This document shows positions 53,901 through 60,173 of a stretch of DNA of 64,000 nucleotides, one piece after another (within the stretch, counting starts at the first letter, position 1; each line of letters starts with the position of its first letter). The stretch spans positions 1,860,001 to 1,924,000 of the forward strand of contig JAZGTN010000022.1 in NCBI GenBank assembly GCA_037783415.1, read 5' to 3'. The notes under the pieces are model-generated. The model saw only the letters and a program-made list of their open reading frames with translations, was not told the DNA's origin and ran no database searches. Made by a program: the position numbers and the translations under genes. This DNA comes from Leptasterias polaris (taxonomy: Eukaryota > Echinodermata > Asteroidea > Forcipulatida > Asteriidae).

Positions 53901-55789
53901 CACATATAATAGGCTATAGTTCTCTCCGGTTAAATTTGGGGCGTTTGTTTTTACTACACTTAGACTTAATTTTAAAAAAATCTAACTTTAATTTTCCCTC
54001 ATTTTCTCTTCCAGTTTTTCTACATTCCACTTGTGTTGATACTCGCATGCAGGTGGTTTACAAAATTGTAAAGGAAAGGCCTACGTTTAATTGGTAATCA
54101 CTCTTAAAATTAATGGCAATAGATTAGTTACAAGTACAGCAGCTTTCGACTGTATAAAGCATTTTGAGAATCATTTCACTTCGAAGTAATGTGGTTATGG
54201 AAAAAGATATCAGGTTTTATGCCTCAAAATTTGAATCTGAGAAACGTTTCTGTCAGAAACATTTCTCAGATTGTGTATTCCATATGGATTATTCTTCCTG
54301 CGTGGACATAATAGCTCCGGTCATTCGGCGGTATCTCAAAAACACGACCACCTTTTGAAGTGAAATTTTCACAAATTAGTTTTATTGTAAAGATCTACAT
54401 TATATTATATGGGATTAAAACAATAACGGTTCCAAAAAACAAAGGTATACTTTGCCTTTAAAATGTAATTTGTGGTTTGTTTGTTTGTTTGTTTGTTTGT
54501 TTGTTTGTTTTGGTTTTTTCCCCCTCTCTTTCTCTCTTTCTCTCTTTCCCTCTCCTTGTATTGCCGACATTGCTGATCCATACTATTTTAATGATATTCA
54601 CATGTTTTGGGATTAGTTAACTTGCATTTTCAACCCAATCTTCTTTAGTCTTTCCCGAAGAGTCACTTTGCTTTATATTTCATGCCATTAACATTAATCC
54701 AGGAATAAGAAGTAGGGGTTACACAAAAATAGAGTAACTAATAATAATGCCTATATTAAAATTCACACAAAATTGGATCATATTCAACGCCCAGAATAAT
54801 ATGATGACACAGTAAAATATTTCATTGAATCCATTCAACAAATGTAACCCTTTAAAACCACCCAATGGAACGTTCATTTCAATGGGTGCTCAACTTAGTT
54901 TTTCCTTTTTTTCTTTTCTTTTCTTCTTTTGTTCAACATCACGTAATGCTTCAATTGTTCATAAATGTTCAGACAGATTTTCCTTCAAAACAACTGCTAC
55001 AAACGACCCTTTTTAACATGGAAGAGGAAACATTGAGGCAAAAAAACTGAGTCATAAAAAAAATCTTTTGCAATAATAATGGAATATTCACGAGTCGATG
55101 TTTCGATTCAAAACAAGCATTAAAATAATCTCAAAAAGTTACACAAAGTTTTTGATTTTAGGTTGAACAAAGAAAAATTGACTAGAGCGGGATTTGAACC
55201 AACAACCTTCAAAGTGTTTGGTAATTTTTGTTTTATCCGTCTCTTTATCTTAACCTACCCCCCCCCCCCCCCCTCCCTTCTGCCCTCTTCTTTTTAGGGG
55301 TCTCGCATTGGAGTTGAAAAAATCGCATGTTAAATCAATGCAGACCTCCGGAGACACCGGGTAACTTGGGACTGGGCTTGCAGCGTGCATGGCAAGCTGA
55401 GTGAATCTAGCCCCATTGAAATTCAAACCTAGATTCACTCAGCTTGCCAACTACAAAATAACTGTCAAGCTACACTTAATCAAGCTATTGAGAGGTACAA
55501 TAAAACCGTAACAGTTTATACCGAGACAGCATTCACATAGCACACATGGCTTCAGATCAACACACGGCTGGGCTTCACCGCATACCTTTTGTAGTGTTTT
55601 TTTTTTCAAAACATGAGACTCCAAAATATTGTCACAGTATAAGCAAAGGGTTATTGTCGAGCTCTGACTGAGCAGAACGCTTGAAATAATCATTAATTTT
55701 GTGGCACTTACCGGGAAAATACGTGGTTGTGTTCCGACTCCATTGCTTCGTCCCTGCTCCAGCACTTCTGCAGTTATACTTCTCTCCAT
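5803..55789 (-). CDS. dri: Dead ringer / ARID3-family transcription factor, complete (7 coding exons, 539 aa)
   Basis: This is a sequence-specific DNA-binding transcription factor acting in the nucleus. The CDS is the join, in transcript order, of 55789-55712, 51524-50835, 38263-38191, 16680-16497, 10296-10076, 6764-6549 and 5960-5803. Lengths 78+690+73+184+221+216+158 give 1620 nt, that is 539 codons plus TGA, with every junction GT-AG and in phase. Visible domains: an acidic/Ser-Pro-rich N-terminal half (1-246); WTFEEQ at 248-253 opening the extended ARID; the ARID core with GTPVNRIPIMAKQ (281-293), GGLVEVINKK and ITSAAFTLRTQYMKYLYPYE (332-351); the ARID3-specific extension ending in NRREGRRQ (370-377); and a C-terminal REKLES-type region (about 453-525) with SIELNGVLYQGVLYP. 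The extension plus REKLES identify ARID3/dead ringer rather than other ARID families. Sea urchin dead ringer is known to act in skeletogenic mesenchyme and oral ectoderm. The start was chosen at 55789 for its good context (A at -3, G at +4). It runs divergently from the esterase gene. Confidence 0.96.
5961..6548 (-). other. dead ringer intron 6 (588 bp)
   Basis: Splits the REKLES region between its Gln-rich helix and its beta segment. Donor GTAAGG, acceptor ATCCAG. Only a short poly-T tract is notable. Confidence 0.85.
6549..6764 (-). CDS. dri: dead ringer coding exon 6 (residues 416-487), linker and first half of REKLES region
   Basis: Encodes DDERDARDMQYPRAFIQPRL and then KHPMKHSLYDEPLTPPAKRP, a basic linker. 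Next comes LLTEEQHHRYLLQQQHQMAP, the Gln-rich helical segment that aligns with the REKLES alpha part of ARID3 proteins (EEQ-R-L-QQ pattern), and it ends IKVTSSH. The acceptor is TAATAG|ATG and the donor CATG|GTAAGG. Joining to the last exon creates A488 and keeps the REKLES region continuous. Confidence 0.92.
6980..7270 (-). repeat. Copy 1 of a four-copy intronic repeat family
   Basis: Read on the minus strand it shares, in the same order, blocks with 22540-22810, 33160-33420 and 52480-52800. These are an ACTGATGATGAAGGTCACAC-like start, an AAATATTTCC block, a CTGTATCTGAAAA block, AACAGCTGATTTCGG, an AACAATGTG-like word, and a CTCTTGACTCACGCAACGG-like block. Function and class are unknown. 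Confidence 0.6.
8341..9845. mobile_element. Non-autonomous DNA transposon, Harbinger-like TIRs, 1.5 kb
   Basis: The left end GGCCAAATAAAAAAAAATAC, then CAGTTGATCGTCC, is mirrored at the right end (about 9813-9845). TAA flanks both ends (8338-8340 and 9846-9848). A GG-starting terminal repeat with a 3-bp TWA target duplication is the pattern of PIF/Harbinger elements; the class is inference. The interior contains AAGATGGCCGCCAA, which is shared with the copy at 29675-30306. A less AT-rich core (9055-9600) has open frames of about 110 codons on both strands without recognisable motifs. Confidence 0.75.
10076..10296 (-). CDS. dri: dead ringer coding exon 5 (residues 342-416), end of ARID and ARID3 extension
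   Basis: Encodes YMKYLYPYECEKRQLSTPSE, then LQSAIDGNRREGRRQ, then a Pro/Ser/His-rich linker (GLSPHSPPLPTMIPHPSVIP) ending ESPDF. The first part is the last ARID helix and the C-terminal extension found in ARID3/dead ringer proteins. The acceptor is TTCCAG|GTAC and the donor TTCG|GTGAGG, one base carried into the next exon (GAT, D416). Confidence 0.96.
12507..12751. repeat. Minisatellite, 15-bp unit, about 16 copies
   Basis: The unit is GAACTTGAGGTCCAA with minor variants (AGAGCTT, AAACTT). Because 15 is a multiple of 3 it creates repetitive open frames (for example LDLKF repeats on the minus strand) that are artefacts of the repeat. Confidence 0.95.
12946..12969. repeat. Poly-C tract, 24 bp
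   Basis: Uninterrupted run of 24 C on the plus strand, one of many long C/G runs in this window. Confidence 0.95.
13813..14015. repeat. Degenerate tandem repeat, unit about 60-70 bp, 3-4 copies
   Basis: Repeated words TCGGTTGATTTTG(G/A)AGGA and GGCAGAAAGGATCC / GGCAGTAGGGATCC recur at about 60-70 bp spacing. Confidence 0.6.
15480..16120. repeat. Minisatellite, 21-24-bp unit, about 28 copies
   Basis: The core unit is GAGGCAAAACCAATGGGAAC with A-run length variants. Earlier units (15480-15780) are more diverged (CAAGGGCACAGAGGCAAAAA). The central 15800-16040 block is almost homogeneous, suggesting recent expansion. Apparent proteins of 100-200 residues on both strands are low-complexity products of the repeat. 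Confidence 0.95.
16497..16680 (-). CDS. dri: dead ringer coding exon 4 (residues 281-342), ARID core
   Basis: Encodes GTPVNRIPIMAKQVLDLYEL, then FNLVTSKGGLVEVINKKQWR, then EITKGLNLPASITSAAFTLRTQ. This is the helix-turn-helix core of the ARID and almost residue-for-residue the ARID3 family consensus. The acceptor is CTGCAG|GG and the donor ACACA|GTAAGT. It lies directly beside the TACTCG-rich satellite (from about 16765) and about 380 bp from the end of the 15.5-16.1 kb minisatellite. Confidence 0.97.
16765..17826. repeat. TACTCG-rich satellite, higher-order unit about 60-120 bp
   Basis: Dense ACTCGTACTCGAGTA words with recurring ACCGCTTGATGTACAGGTAC linkers from about 16765 to 17470, and a second block at 17700-17826 with a 20-bp unit (GGCTGTTGGACTCGGTACTC) duplicated. 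The core TACTCGAGTA is palindromic. It starts about 85 bp from the acceptor of ARID exon 4. Confidence 0.9.
20840..21095. repeat. AT-rich simple repeat (AATAAATAAATC-like)
   Basis: Degenerate runs of AATAA, AATCAATC and AAATA without a fixed unit. Low-complexity sequence. Confidence 0.8.
22477..22506 (+). repeat. Short TTAATG hexanucleotide repeat
   Basis: About five tandem copies of TTAATG (TTAATGTTAATGTTAATG...). Confidence 0.8.
22540..22810 (+). repeat. Copy 2 of the four-copy intronic repeat family
   Basis: Shares CAACAGCTGATTTCGGTTGC, AACAATGTGTTT, TTTTTCTCCTGACT, CACAGGTTTGTTATTT and GTCAGTTCTACCAATCCT with the copies at 52.5 and 33.2 kb and (inverted) at 7.0 kb. Confidence 0.65.
25214..25390 (+). 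repeat. Interspersed repeat, shared with 35180-35360
   Basis: Shares TTGAAGGGCAA, GGCACTTTCATTAGAAATTC, GGACACCAAGTACAAGACCA-like, GGCCTCCGTGGC and GCCTGCATA blocks, in order, with the later copy. No coding potential. Confidence 0.7.
26385..26430. repeat. Perfect 20-bp hairpin with 6-nt loop
   Basis: ATTGTTAAGGGAGAACCATG (26385-26404), TATTGA, then its exact reverse complement (26411-26430). It may be the tip of a fold-back element; the flanks show only weak further pairing. Confidence 0.9.
27041..27375 (+). mobile_element. tRNA-derived SINE, near full length
   Basis: The head TGTCATTGCCGAGTGGTCTA resembles the tRNA A-box region, and GGTTCAAATCC at 27106-27116 is a B box. The body contains GGGTAGAGGT, GAGCGCCACGGCAGCCCAGG and GGGCTGTATACT. 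The tail is AATGCGCTACATAAGAACTA plus TTATT-like repeats. It is the same family as 38581-38940. Pol III promoter motifs are present; activity is unknown. Confidence 0.85.
28119..28481. repeat. Minisatellite, unit about 26 bp, about 14 copies
   Basis: Variants of CCAGTGTTCCGTAGGCCCTA recur from 28119 to 28481. The left half is more diverged than the right. Confidence 0.9.
29675..30306. mobile_element. Non-autonomous DNA transposon, second copy of the Harbinger-like family, 0.63 kb
   Basis: The left end GGCCAAATATAAAATAAATA, then ACATGTTGCTCGTCC, is mirrored by GGACGAGCAACATGTT-like sequence and TTACTTGGCC at the right end. The interior shares AAGATGGCC(A/G)CC with 8341-9845 and contains a 30-bp poly-T. 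The target duplication is no longer clear. The open frame inside (29741-30127) shows no family features. Confidence 0.7.
31516..31531. repeat. Poly-C tract, 16 bp
   Basis: Uninterrupted C run. Confidence 0.9.
32261..32278. repeat. Poly-C tract, 18 bp
   Basis: Uninterrupted C run followed by A-rich sequence. Confidence 0.9.
32918..32938. repeat. Poly-G tract, 21 bp
   Basis: Uninterrupted G run. On the minus strand it creates poly-proline open frames that are artefacts. Confidence 0.9.
33160..33420 (+). repeat. Copy 3 of the four-copy intronic repeat family
   Basis: Shares CTCACTGATTATGAAGTTAT, GAGATATTTCCC, TGAAATGAAGTC, ACTGTATCTGAAAACC, CAGCCGATTACGGTT and TTTTCTCCTGACTCACACA with the 52.5-kb copy. 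Confidence 0.65.
34640..34860. repeat. Inverted pair of tRNA-like SINE fragments
   Basis: The right half reads GAGGTCGCAGGTTCAAATCC then CGTTCTAGT, with a B box at 34797-34807. The left half (about 34640-34715) is the diverged reverse complement (GACTAGAATTAGTTTTGAAC, then TTGTGACCTCCGG). The same tail, with TCAATTTTTCTTTG, occurs at 55158-55215. Confidence 0.55.
35180..35360 (+). repeat. Interspersed repeat, shared with 25214-25390
   Basis: Same ordered blocks as the earlier copy: GGGCAAGGCC, GGCACTCTCCATTAGAAATT, GGGCACCAAGACCAAGACAT and GGCCTCCGTGGC. Confidence 0.7.
35592..35895 (+). mobile_element. tRNA-derived SINE, 5'-damaged, same family as 27.0 and 38.6 kb
   Basis: A B box GGCTCGAATCC is present at 35606-35616, then CGTGAACTTGTGATCTTGGG, TGGGTACCTACAAGGGTAGA, GGAGCTGAG and GCCAATGACCAG. 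The A-box half is deleted or diverged. Confidence 0.7.
36942..37098. repeat. Possible small inverted-repeat element with two CCAAT motifs
   Basis: TAGACCCTCTTTCATTGG at the left resembles the reverse complement of the right end (GCAAGGGGTCTATAA). Between them are ATTGGCCGCC, GCGCGCGC and GCCAATCATA. Confidence 0.35.
37310..37435 (-). mobile_element. tRNA-derived SINE fragment, third family
   Basis: On the minus strand there is a TGGTCTTGTGGTAAGACA A-box-like block, then GGGTTTGAATCC (B box), then CACTGGTTAATATGCCTGTG. The order and spacing (about 40 bp) fit a tRNA-like head. Confidence 0.55.
38191..38263 (-). CDS. dri: dead ringer coding exon 3 (residues 257-280 plus one base), start of ARID
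   Basis: A 73-bp exon encodes LYELSDDPKRKDFLDELFSF plus MQKR, the first ARID helix region. The acceptor is TTCCAG|TTG (phase 0) and the donor CGTG|GTAAGT (one base carried over). The residues match the ARID3 consensus (LYEL-DPKRK-FLD-LFSFMQKRGTP). It is flanked by introns of 12.6 kb upstream and 21.5 kb downstream, so an annotation pipeline could easily miss it. Confidence 0.95.
38581..38940 (+). mobile_element. tRNA-derived SINE, full length, with (ATT)n tail
   Basis: The head TGTCATGGCCGAGAGCATCG, B box GGTTCGAGTCC at 38636-38646, CTTGAGCAAGACACTTTGC, GAGCGCCACGGCAGCCCAGG and TGCGCTATATTATAAGAGCT are followed by about 11 ATT units. It is the best preserved member of its family here, pointing to a fairly recent insertion. 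Confidence 0.9.
39014..39168. mobile_element. hAT-like MITE (CAGTGGCG ends)
   Basis: The left end CAGTGGCGTAC is mirrored by GTTGCGCCACTG at the right. GGGTATCAC before and GGGTATTAC after look like an 8-9-bp target duplication with one mismatch. CAGTGGCG termini and 8-bp duplications are typical of hAT elements. Confidence 0.6.
40542..40682. mobile_element. hAT-like MITE (CAGTGGTGCA ends) with poly-C
   Basis: CAGTGGTGCA at the left is mirrored exactly by TGCACCACTG at the right. The interior has GGAGGGGGCGG and a 14-bp C run. No clear target duplication. Confidence 0.5.
42363..42730. mobile_element. MITE with 28-bp TIRs and TA target duplication
   Basis: AAGGCACTGAACATGTTTGG at the left is mirrored by CCAAACGTGTTCAGTGCCTT at the right, and TA lies directly outside both ends. 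This suggests a Tc1/mariner-type or similar TA-inserting family (inference). The interior includes the palindrome-like GGCTTCATGCATGAAG. No coding capacity. Confidence 0.8.
43387..43438. promoter_or_regulatory. CRE site next to an 18-bp perfect palindrome
   Basis: TGACGTCA at 43387-43394 and ACCGAGGACGTCCTCGGT at 43421-43438, which is its own reverse complement. Both centre on GACGTC. They could bind dimeric bZIP factors; inference only. Confidence 0.3.
44317..44340. repeat. Poly-G tract, 24 bp
   Basis: Uninterrupted G run after GTGTGTG. Confidence 0.95.
48792..48856. repeat. Imperfect hairpin / fold-back, about 25-bp arms
   Basis: TTTTGGGGGAAGTGTTGGTT at the left pairs with AACTAACACTTCTCCCAAAA at the right with two mismatches, and the CTAAGA/TCTCAG pairing extends it. 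The loop contains CCACATCCGG. Confidence 0.7.
49630..50010 (+). mobile_element. SINE- or LINE-tail-like interspersed repeat
   Basis: Contains the blocks AGGCACTTGACCAT, CAGATAGGACGTAAAGCCG, AATGCACGTAAAA, AGATCCCAGTACACTTATCG, GAACGGGGTTTGCCCCGGTG and GTGGATGGCGCATTATA. From memory these resemble a widespread invertebrate SINE-type repeat. The open frame through it (49592-50032) is not considered a gene. Confidence 0.55.
50588..50612 (+). repeat. (TTTC)n microsatellite
   Basis: About six TTTC units. Confidence 0.85.
50835..51524 (-). CDS. dri: dead ringer coding exon 2 (residues 27-256), acidic and Ser/Pro-rich N-terminal half
   Basis: The acceptor is ACACAG|CCT and the donor CAG|GTAACA, both phase 0. 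The encoded segment starts PRHHPFYSQAMMSALSLDHA, has a helical RRQEIFRRLE stretch (47-56), then a strongly acidic run (GYDSDDMDGDQTRDEEDEDD, 63-82), then a long Ser/Pro/Arg/Asn-rich, probably disordered stretch. It ends in SEWTFEEQFKQ (246-256), the N-terminal edge of the extended ARID. EIDLS (92-96) resembles the PxDLS motif that recruits CtBP co-repressors; this is inference from a near match only. The plus-strand open frames across this exon are antisense shadows. Confidence 0.95.
52480..52800 (+). repeat. Copy 4 of the four-copy intronic repeat family
   Basis: Contains AGCTTACTGATTATGAAATT, GTGAAATATTTCCCTCTGAA, ACTGTATCTGAAAACCAACA, GCTAATTTCGGCTGATGCAA, AACAATGTGTTTACAAGCTG and GTCAGCTCTACCAATCCTGT, matching the other copies in order. 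Confidence 0.7.
54075..54460 (+). mobile_element. MITE-family copy A (about 385 bp)
   Basis: It aligns over its whole length with 56767-57148: the CATTTTGAG block, TTTCTCAGATTGT, TGGATTATTCTTCCTGCGTG, GGCG(G/A)TATCTCAAAAAC, CCACCTTTTGAA, CAAATTAGTTTTATTGTA and AACGGTTCCAAAAAAC. It ends GGTATACTTTGCCTTTAA, an inverted-repeat-type terminus. Confidence 0.65.
54474..54512 (+). repeat. (TTTG)n microsatellite
   Basis: About nine tandem TTTG units followed by a CTCTTT-rich tract. Confidence 0.9.
55158..55215 (-). mobile_element. tRNA-like SINE fragment
   Basis: On the minus strand: GGTTGTTGGTTCAAATCCCG (B box), then CTCTAGTCAATTTTTCTTTG. It is the same tail as the pair at 34.6-34.9 kb. Confidence 0.5.
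55391..55448. repeat. Perfect 20-bp hairpin with 18-nt loop in dead ringer intron 1
   Basis: GGCAAGCTGAGTGAATCTAG (55391-55410) is followed after 18 nt by its exact reverse complement (55429-55448). The fold is about 58 nt, similar in size to an animal pre-miRNA, but pairing stops abruptly at both ends, which fits a small fold-back element equally well. Confidence 0.9.
55712..55789 (-). CDS. dri: dead ringer coding exon 1 (residues 1-26)
   Basis: This short first coding exon begins MERSITAEVLEQG and ends RIFP at the donor CCG|GTAAGT, phase 0. The frame stays open upstream, but the only in-frame codon that could serve as an earlier start there is GTG at 55948, so I take the ATG at 55789. I do not recognise a motif in these 26 residues. 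They are assigned to the gene because the exon joins in phase to exon 2 and sits just downstream of a promoter-like segment. Confidence 0.8.
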
Positions 55790-55959
55790 AATTTTCACAG
55801 ACACTTTTGAGTTCTGTGGCTGGAAGAATTCACGTGGCGACCCCGTTCTCCCCCGTCTGAAGTTCTCAACCAGTGGGTTTATAAGAGCGTGTGGGGTTTT
55901 CACTAAGGGTGAACTATGCAGCAGCCGGCTTGAATTGTATTGACACACACCACCACGCT

Positions 55960-55992
55960 GACTTTCACCTGGTCACAATAATGCTTTTATGC
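55960..55992 (-). promoter_or_regulatory. Candidate dead ringer core promoter (TATA-like box and initiator)
   Basis: Reading the minus strand, an ATAAAA box lies at 55990-55985 (context GCGCATAAAAGC). About 25-30 nt further on is a TCAGCG initiator-like sequence near 55961. This would give a 5' UTR of about 170 nt before the ATG at 55789. GC-richer sequence with GGGCGG-like and CCACC-like motifs continues to about 56100. The placement is inferred from spacing only. Confidence 0.3.
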
Positions 55993-56766
55993 GCCGCGTG
56001 TCAGTTAATGTTGTGTTTATGCACACCGAGAGCAGCCAGAAACAGCGCCACCTCCGCCCATGCTCCACCCTAGCAAAAATCCGATCGCAGGGGGGGGTGG
56101 GGAATTGGAGTCCGTGATGTGAGAAGCAGTGACAGTTTATTCCGAAAATAAACAAACAATCCACCAATCTCAATTCTTCGGCATTAATGTGGCACTTCCT
56201 CGGCAAATAATCACTTGAAATTTCGGCCCCCCGACCACGGACACCTTATAACAGATCTTATAATGATCCATGTCTTAAGATTAGATTACAAACCGGATTT
56301 TTCTATGAACCACTTGTCACTGTTTTGTTAGACGGTCTAATTAACTTAATTGGCCAATGGGCGAGCAGCTCCAAAGGGGCGCGGACGATGCGGGGGGGGG
56401 GGGGGTGAAAAAACCCATTATGGATGGAAGTTGTGTGTTTGGTGGACTGATGGGACAACTTGAAAGCAGAAGTGGTAAGCTCACTGGGTGTTGTGAGTGG
56501 TTTTCCCTGTTCAGTGAATGGCTGCTTCCTTTATCCCATTAGTAAATGGATTACTGGTGCTATAAAGGTGTCTACATATACATCACTGGGTTCGGGAAAG
56601 AGTGCGTTCCACCACCGCATGAGCAAGGTTCGGGTACAGAAATGGTTCATTCAGAAGGCATATCCTTTGAGTTTTCAATCAATGAACATCGCACAGCCGT
56701 CATAAATATGACTTGAATTTTCTTTCTCCCTCAATTCCCTTTCATATTACCCAGCTCTGGTTCTTA

Positions 56767-57148
56767 AAGGCAGGGTATACCTTTATGATAATTACTCCAA
56801 ACATTAATGACCATAAAAACTTACTTGGTATGAAGTACCGCAATTGTTCATAATGTATAACATTTTGAGGAACAAATCCCTTCAAATGAATGTCGTTTTG
56901 AGAGAGGATTCAAAAACATTTTATTTTGAGAAATGTTTCTGCATAAAACTGTTCTCAGATTGTATGTTCTAATAATGGAGTATTCTTCTTGTGTGGACAC
57001 AATTACTCAAGATTTTCGGCGATATCTCAAAAACGCTACCACCTTTTGAAATGAAATGTTCACAGGTTAGTTTTATTGTATATATCTGCATTTATACAGG
57101 ATTAAAACAACCGAACGGTTCCAAAAATCAAAAGTATACTTTGACGTC
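56767..57148 (+). mobile_element. MITE-family copy B (about 380 bp)
   Basis: The left end AAAGGCAGGGTATACCTTT pairs roughly with the right end AAAGTATACTTTGACGTCC. The interior matches 54075-54460. Confidence 0.65.
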
Positions 57149-57841
57149 CAAAGGTATCTTGGTTTCATGTGTTTTTCTAGGATGGGTGTCCATTGCGGAA
57201 AGTTCCAGGGGTGACCAAAACCACATGATTTGTTTTTATTTTTATTTTGGCCTGATGTCAAAGCATGCTAGAAGTCCAGTTGCATTTCTAATTACGAGTG
57301 TCTTTTTATTCACATTGGTGATATATTTTCCTTTTCTTCTGACGAAGTTAATTCAACAATTCATGTTTTTTTGAAATAAATAGTTCAAACAATACGTTGT
57401 CGTTAATTATTTCACATCGGTTCTCTTTCTCACGTTGGACAGGATTCCTTATTCTTACTGATGGGTTTTGTTTCTGTTTGTTTGTTTTTTCTGGGGGTTT
57501 TCTGGGGTTTCTTTTTTACATGATTATATTACAGTGGTAACGGCACAATCCTCCACAGCGTGCTGTCTCAAGGTAAAATGAATGAATTAGTATAGTATAT
57601 AATATGGGTGACTACAAACAAAGCCACGACGATGATGTTGGAAATAGAAAACAGAAGCATTACTATTTTTACTATTTTCCATAATGACCCTTTGTGTTCA
57701 TCATGAGCAATAATGATCTATATCGTCTATTTATAACGACTGTACACCGAGCACTAATCACTACACTTTTCATGTTGATGACTGTTATTACTCGATCTGC
57801 TGGTCCGCACGTCTATTGGATCGACGGCACCGCTACCAGTA

Positions 57842-58043
57842 AAGCCATAGCCTTTTGTCAAGGCCTTCGTGGCTTGAACAGCTTTGTAGAGCCGCGATCC
57901 CAAGCGACTGAAATGGGAGACCACGCACGCGATTGGCGAAGCCTCGTGGCTTCGCCACTCGGCTCGCGCGCGTGGTCTCTCGTTCCAGTCGCTCCACTGT
58001 TTACAAAGTTGTCCAAGCCACGATGGCCTTGACAAAAGGCTCG
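57842..58043. mobile_element. Long fold-back MITE, about 95-bp arms
   Basis: The left arm, including CTTTTGTCAAGGCCTTCGTG, GCTTTGTAGAG, AAGCGACTG and GAGACCACGC, is mirrored by the right arm ending CCACGATGGCCTTGACAAAA. The arms meet at GGCGAAGCC/GGCTTCGCC near 57938-57956. GC content is far above the surroundings. The open frames on both strands are artefacts of the palindrome. Confidence 0.8.
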
Positions 58044-60147
58044 TAAAGCCACTGTTCTTGGTCATTTCTATAGCGCCCTCTTTTGGTTTGTGTTGTTGGC
58101 TGGGGAAATGAATTGGCCGATATAATAATAGTTGGGGTGGGGGTAAACAGGGCCAGGGGCCACTGATTGGGTAGTCTTGATGGTCCTTGCTCTATGATTG
58201 ATGACGCAATATTTTGTATTAAAGAGAAAAAAAGGTTTGGGAAGGAAGGCTTTTACCTTCTACTGGAACCTATTAAATTGCTAAGAACGATAGAGGGCGC
58301 AACATTAATGATTGGCTCAACCTTTCTGGGTGCACCACACTAAATAAACTCCCATTAGCAACCAATAATGCTAAATATTCAAAAATACTTAACACATAGG
58401 CCTATGTTAAGTCTCTCAGTCTCTTGAAAAACAATCAAACATTTTTTCGGACAACTAAACTTCATTTTTTTCTTATATTTTGGCAGGTCAGCCGTTTGGA
58501 ATGTTTCACCCCAGAAAGAAAAAAAAAACGAAAATGTGCTTTTTCCCAAACCGACTTCTGCCAGTTGTCATGAAGCACTTCTCCACTTCCCAAATCAAAT
58601 AGGGTCAACTTTATAAACAAATTTTATCAAGTCTCCCCAAAAGTTGAAGCACAGAACCCCAAGCTTGTGATAGATTCTTATAATTACACAATCTATTATT
58701 GCATGACCCAAAAAACGTTGTAATGAAAAGATTTTAAGGGGTTTACAAATATGATAATCAGCTTGGTGCATGAATTTTTGCCTTTTTAGTGTGGTGCACC
58801 CTTCTTCAGTAATTCGTGTCGTGATATTATCGGCAACTAATGTTAACAAAACGAACGTCGCCAATCAAGACTACTGTATTAGGTCGAATTGAAGCGACTT
58901 GTTCTAGTCCCCTTTTGAGAATTGGTTGTATGGGGTCCTTAATTCCATTAAATGAAAGGGGGTAAAGTTCTTACCAAGCTAATAGGTTTCAGTGGAAGAT
59001 GAACGCTTGACTACCCCATTTTTGTTTTGTTTTTTATATACAGCCCCTCCCACATCACCCCCATCATCCCCATGGACCCTAGTGTGCCCTCTGTGTTTGT
59101 TCACCATCATTGAAGCCACTTCCCTTGGTTGTGTGTGGACGACTGCTTTCCATACGAGACGTCTTAGACCCTAAACAATAACTTTCAGAGACCCATTTTT
59201 CGGATTGCAGGACGGGACAGTCACACACCCAGACGCTCTACAGACACCGACTTCCGGTCTCCCCCCCCCCGCCCCCGGACTTATCCCCCTCTAACATCTT
59301 TTGCAAACAGGGTTTGTTTTAAAAAGCGAACAATTACGTCATCATCTGTAATCCGATGACAACCATTATGATGTCCCTGAAGGGCCATTGCACATTATAT
59401 TTACGTAAACTGGATGGGGCGCAAACCGTGAATATTCATACGTATATACCGTGAATTCATTCATACATTCATTCATTTGCCTAATTTGCAACACGGCCAA
59501 AATCACGAACAAAATTTCACGTGAATATTGGCAATTTGGGGCAGCGGAAATCATTTTTACGTAAATACTTACGAACCTATTTTCTTGTACCTATTAATAA
59601 AATAGCCATTCTACAAAATACCTATTTTACTCAAGAGTTTTCTTATGGCGAAAAATGAAAGCTTCCATTCTCAACGCGATTTCTGTTTTAAATTAAATCA
59701 CAACCGTTTATATGTTTAATCTTTTAGCTTGATGCTGTTTTATTTCAATCATTTACTTTACTGTTCTTGAGTGTATATTATCTTCTGTTATTATAATTTA
59801 TTGAAGTAGGCCTATGCCATTTTCATTTTATCCTTTTAACCTCAATTACACACTTTTGGGGGTTTTCCACGTTTTATAGTTTAAGCCCTTGGTTCCTTTT
59901 AGTATTTTCCCCGTCTAAATTTCTGTTGACGCTACCATCTTCCAAATGCTTAGTGAATTCGAAATGCTAACAAAACAAATATTAGTTTATCTTTGTTTAT
60001 CTTTGTTGAACTTTGAAACATTGCAAAGTCGTTCCAGTGCTACGTATCGGTCAGTATAATGCGTGAGTCAATCCGACAGGGAAACACAAACATCCTGATA
60101 TTACAAAATGTGTTTGGCAAAGTCCAAAACGCAATCTTCTGCTAGAA

Positions 60148-60173
60148 CCCCCCCCCCCCCCCCCCCCCCCCCC
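60148..60173. repeat. Poly-C tract, 26 bp, upstream of the esterase
   Basis: Longest C run in the window, about 260 bp before the esterase start codon. Confidence 0.95.

Larger units (their letters stand above)
51525..55711 (-). other. dead ringer intron 1 (4.2 kb)
   Basis: Donor GTAAGT, acceptor ACACAG. It contains copy 4 of the intronic repeat (52480-52800), a homeodomain-site-rich stretch (53260-53500), a MITE-family copy (54075-54460), (TTTG)n at about 54474-54512, a SINE fragment (55158-55215), poly-C (55258-55273) and a perfect hairpin (55391-55448). No coding exon was recognised. Confidence 0.85.

Noticed and set aside
55790..55948. N-terminal extension of dead ringer from 55948
   Set aside because: The frame is open, but the codon there is GTG. 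The first ATG in frame is at 55789, and the upstream segment looks like 5' UTR.
57694..58065. Open frames of 64-112 codons on both strands
   Set aside because: Created by the GC-rich fold-back element at 57842-58043.
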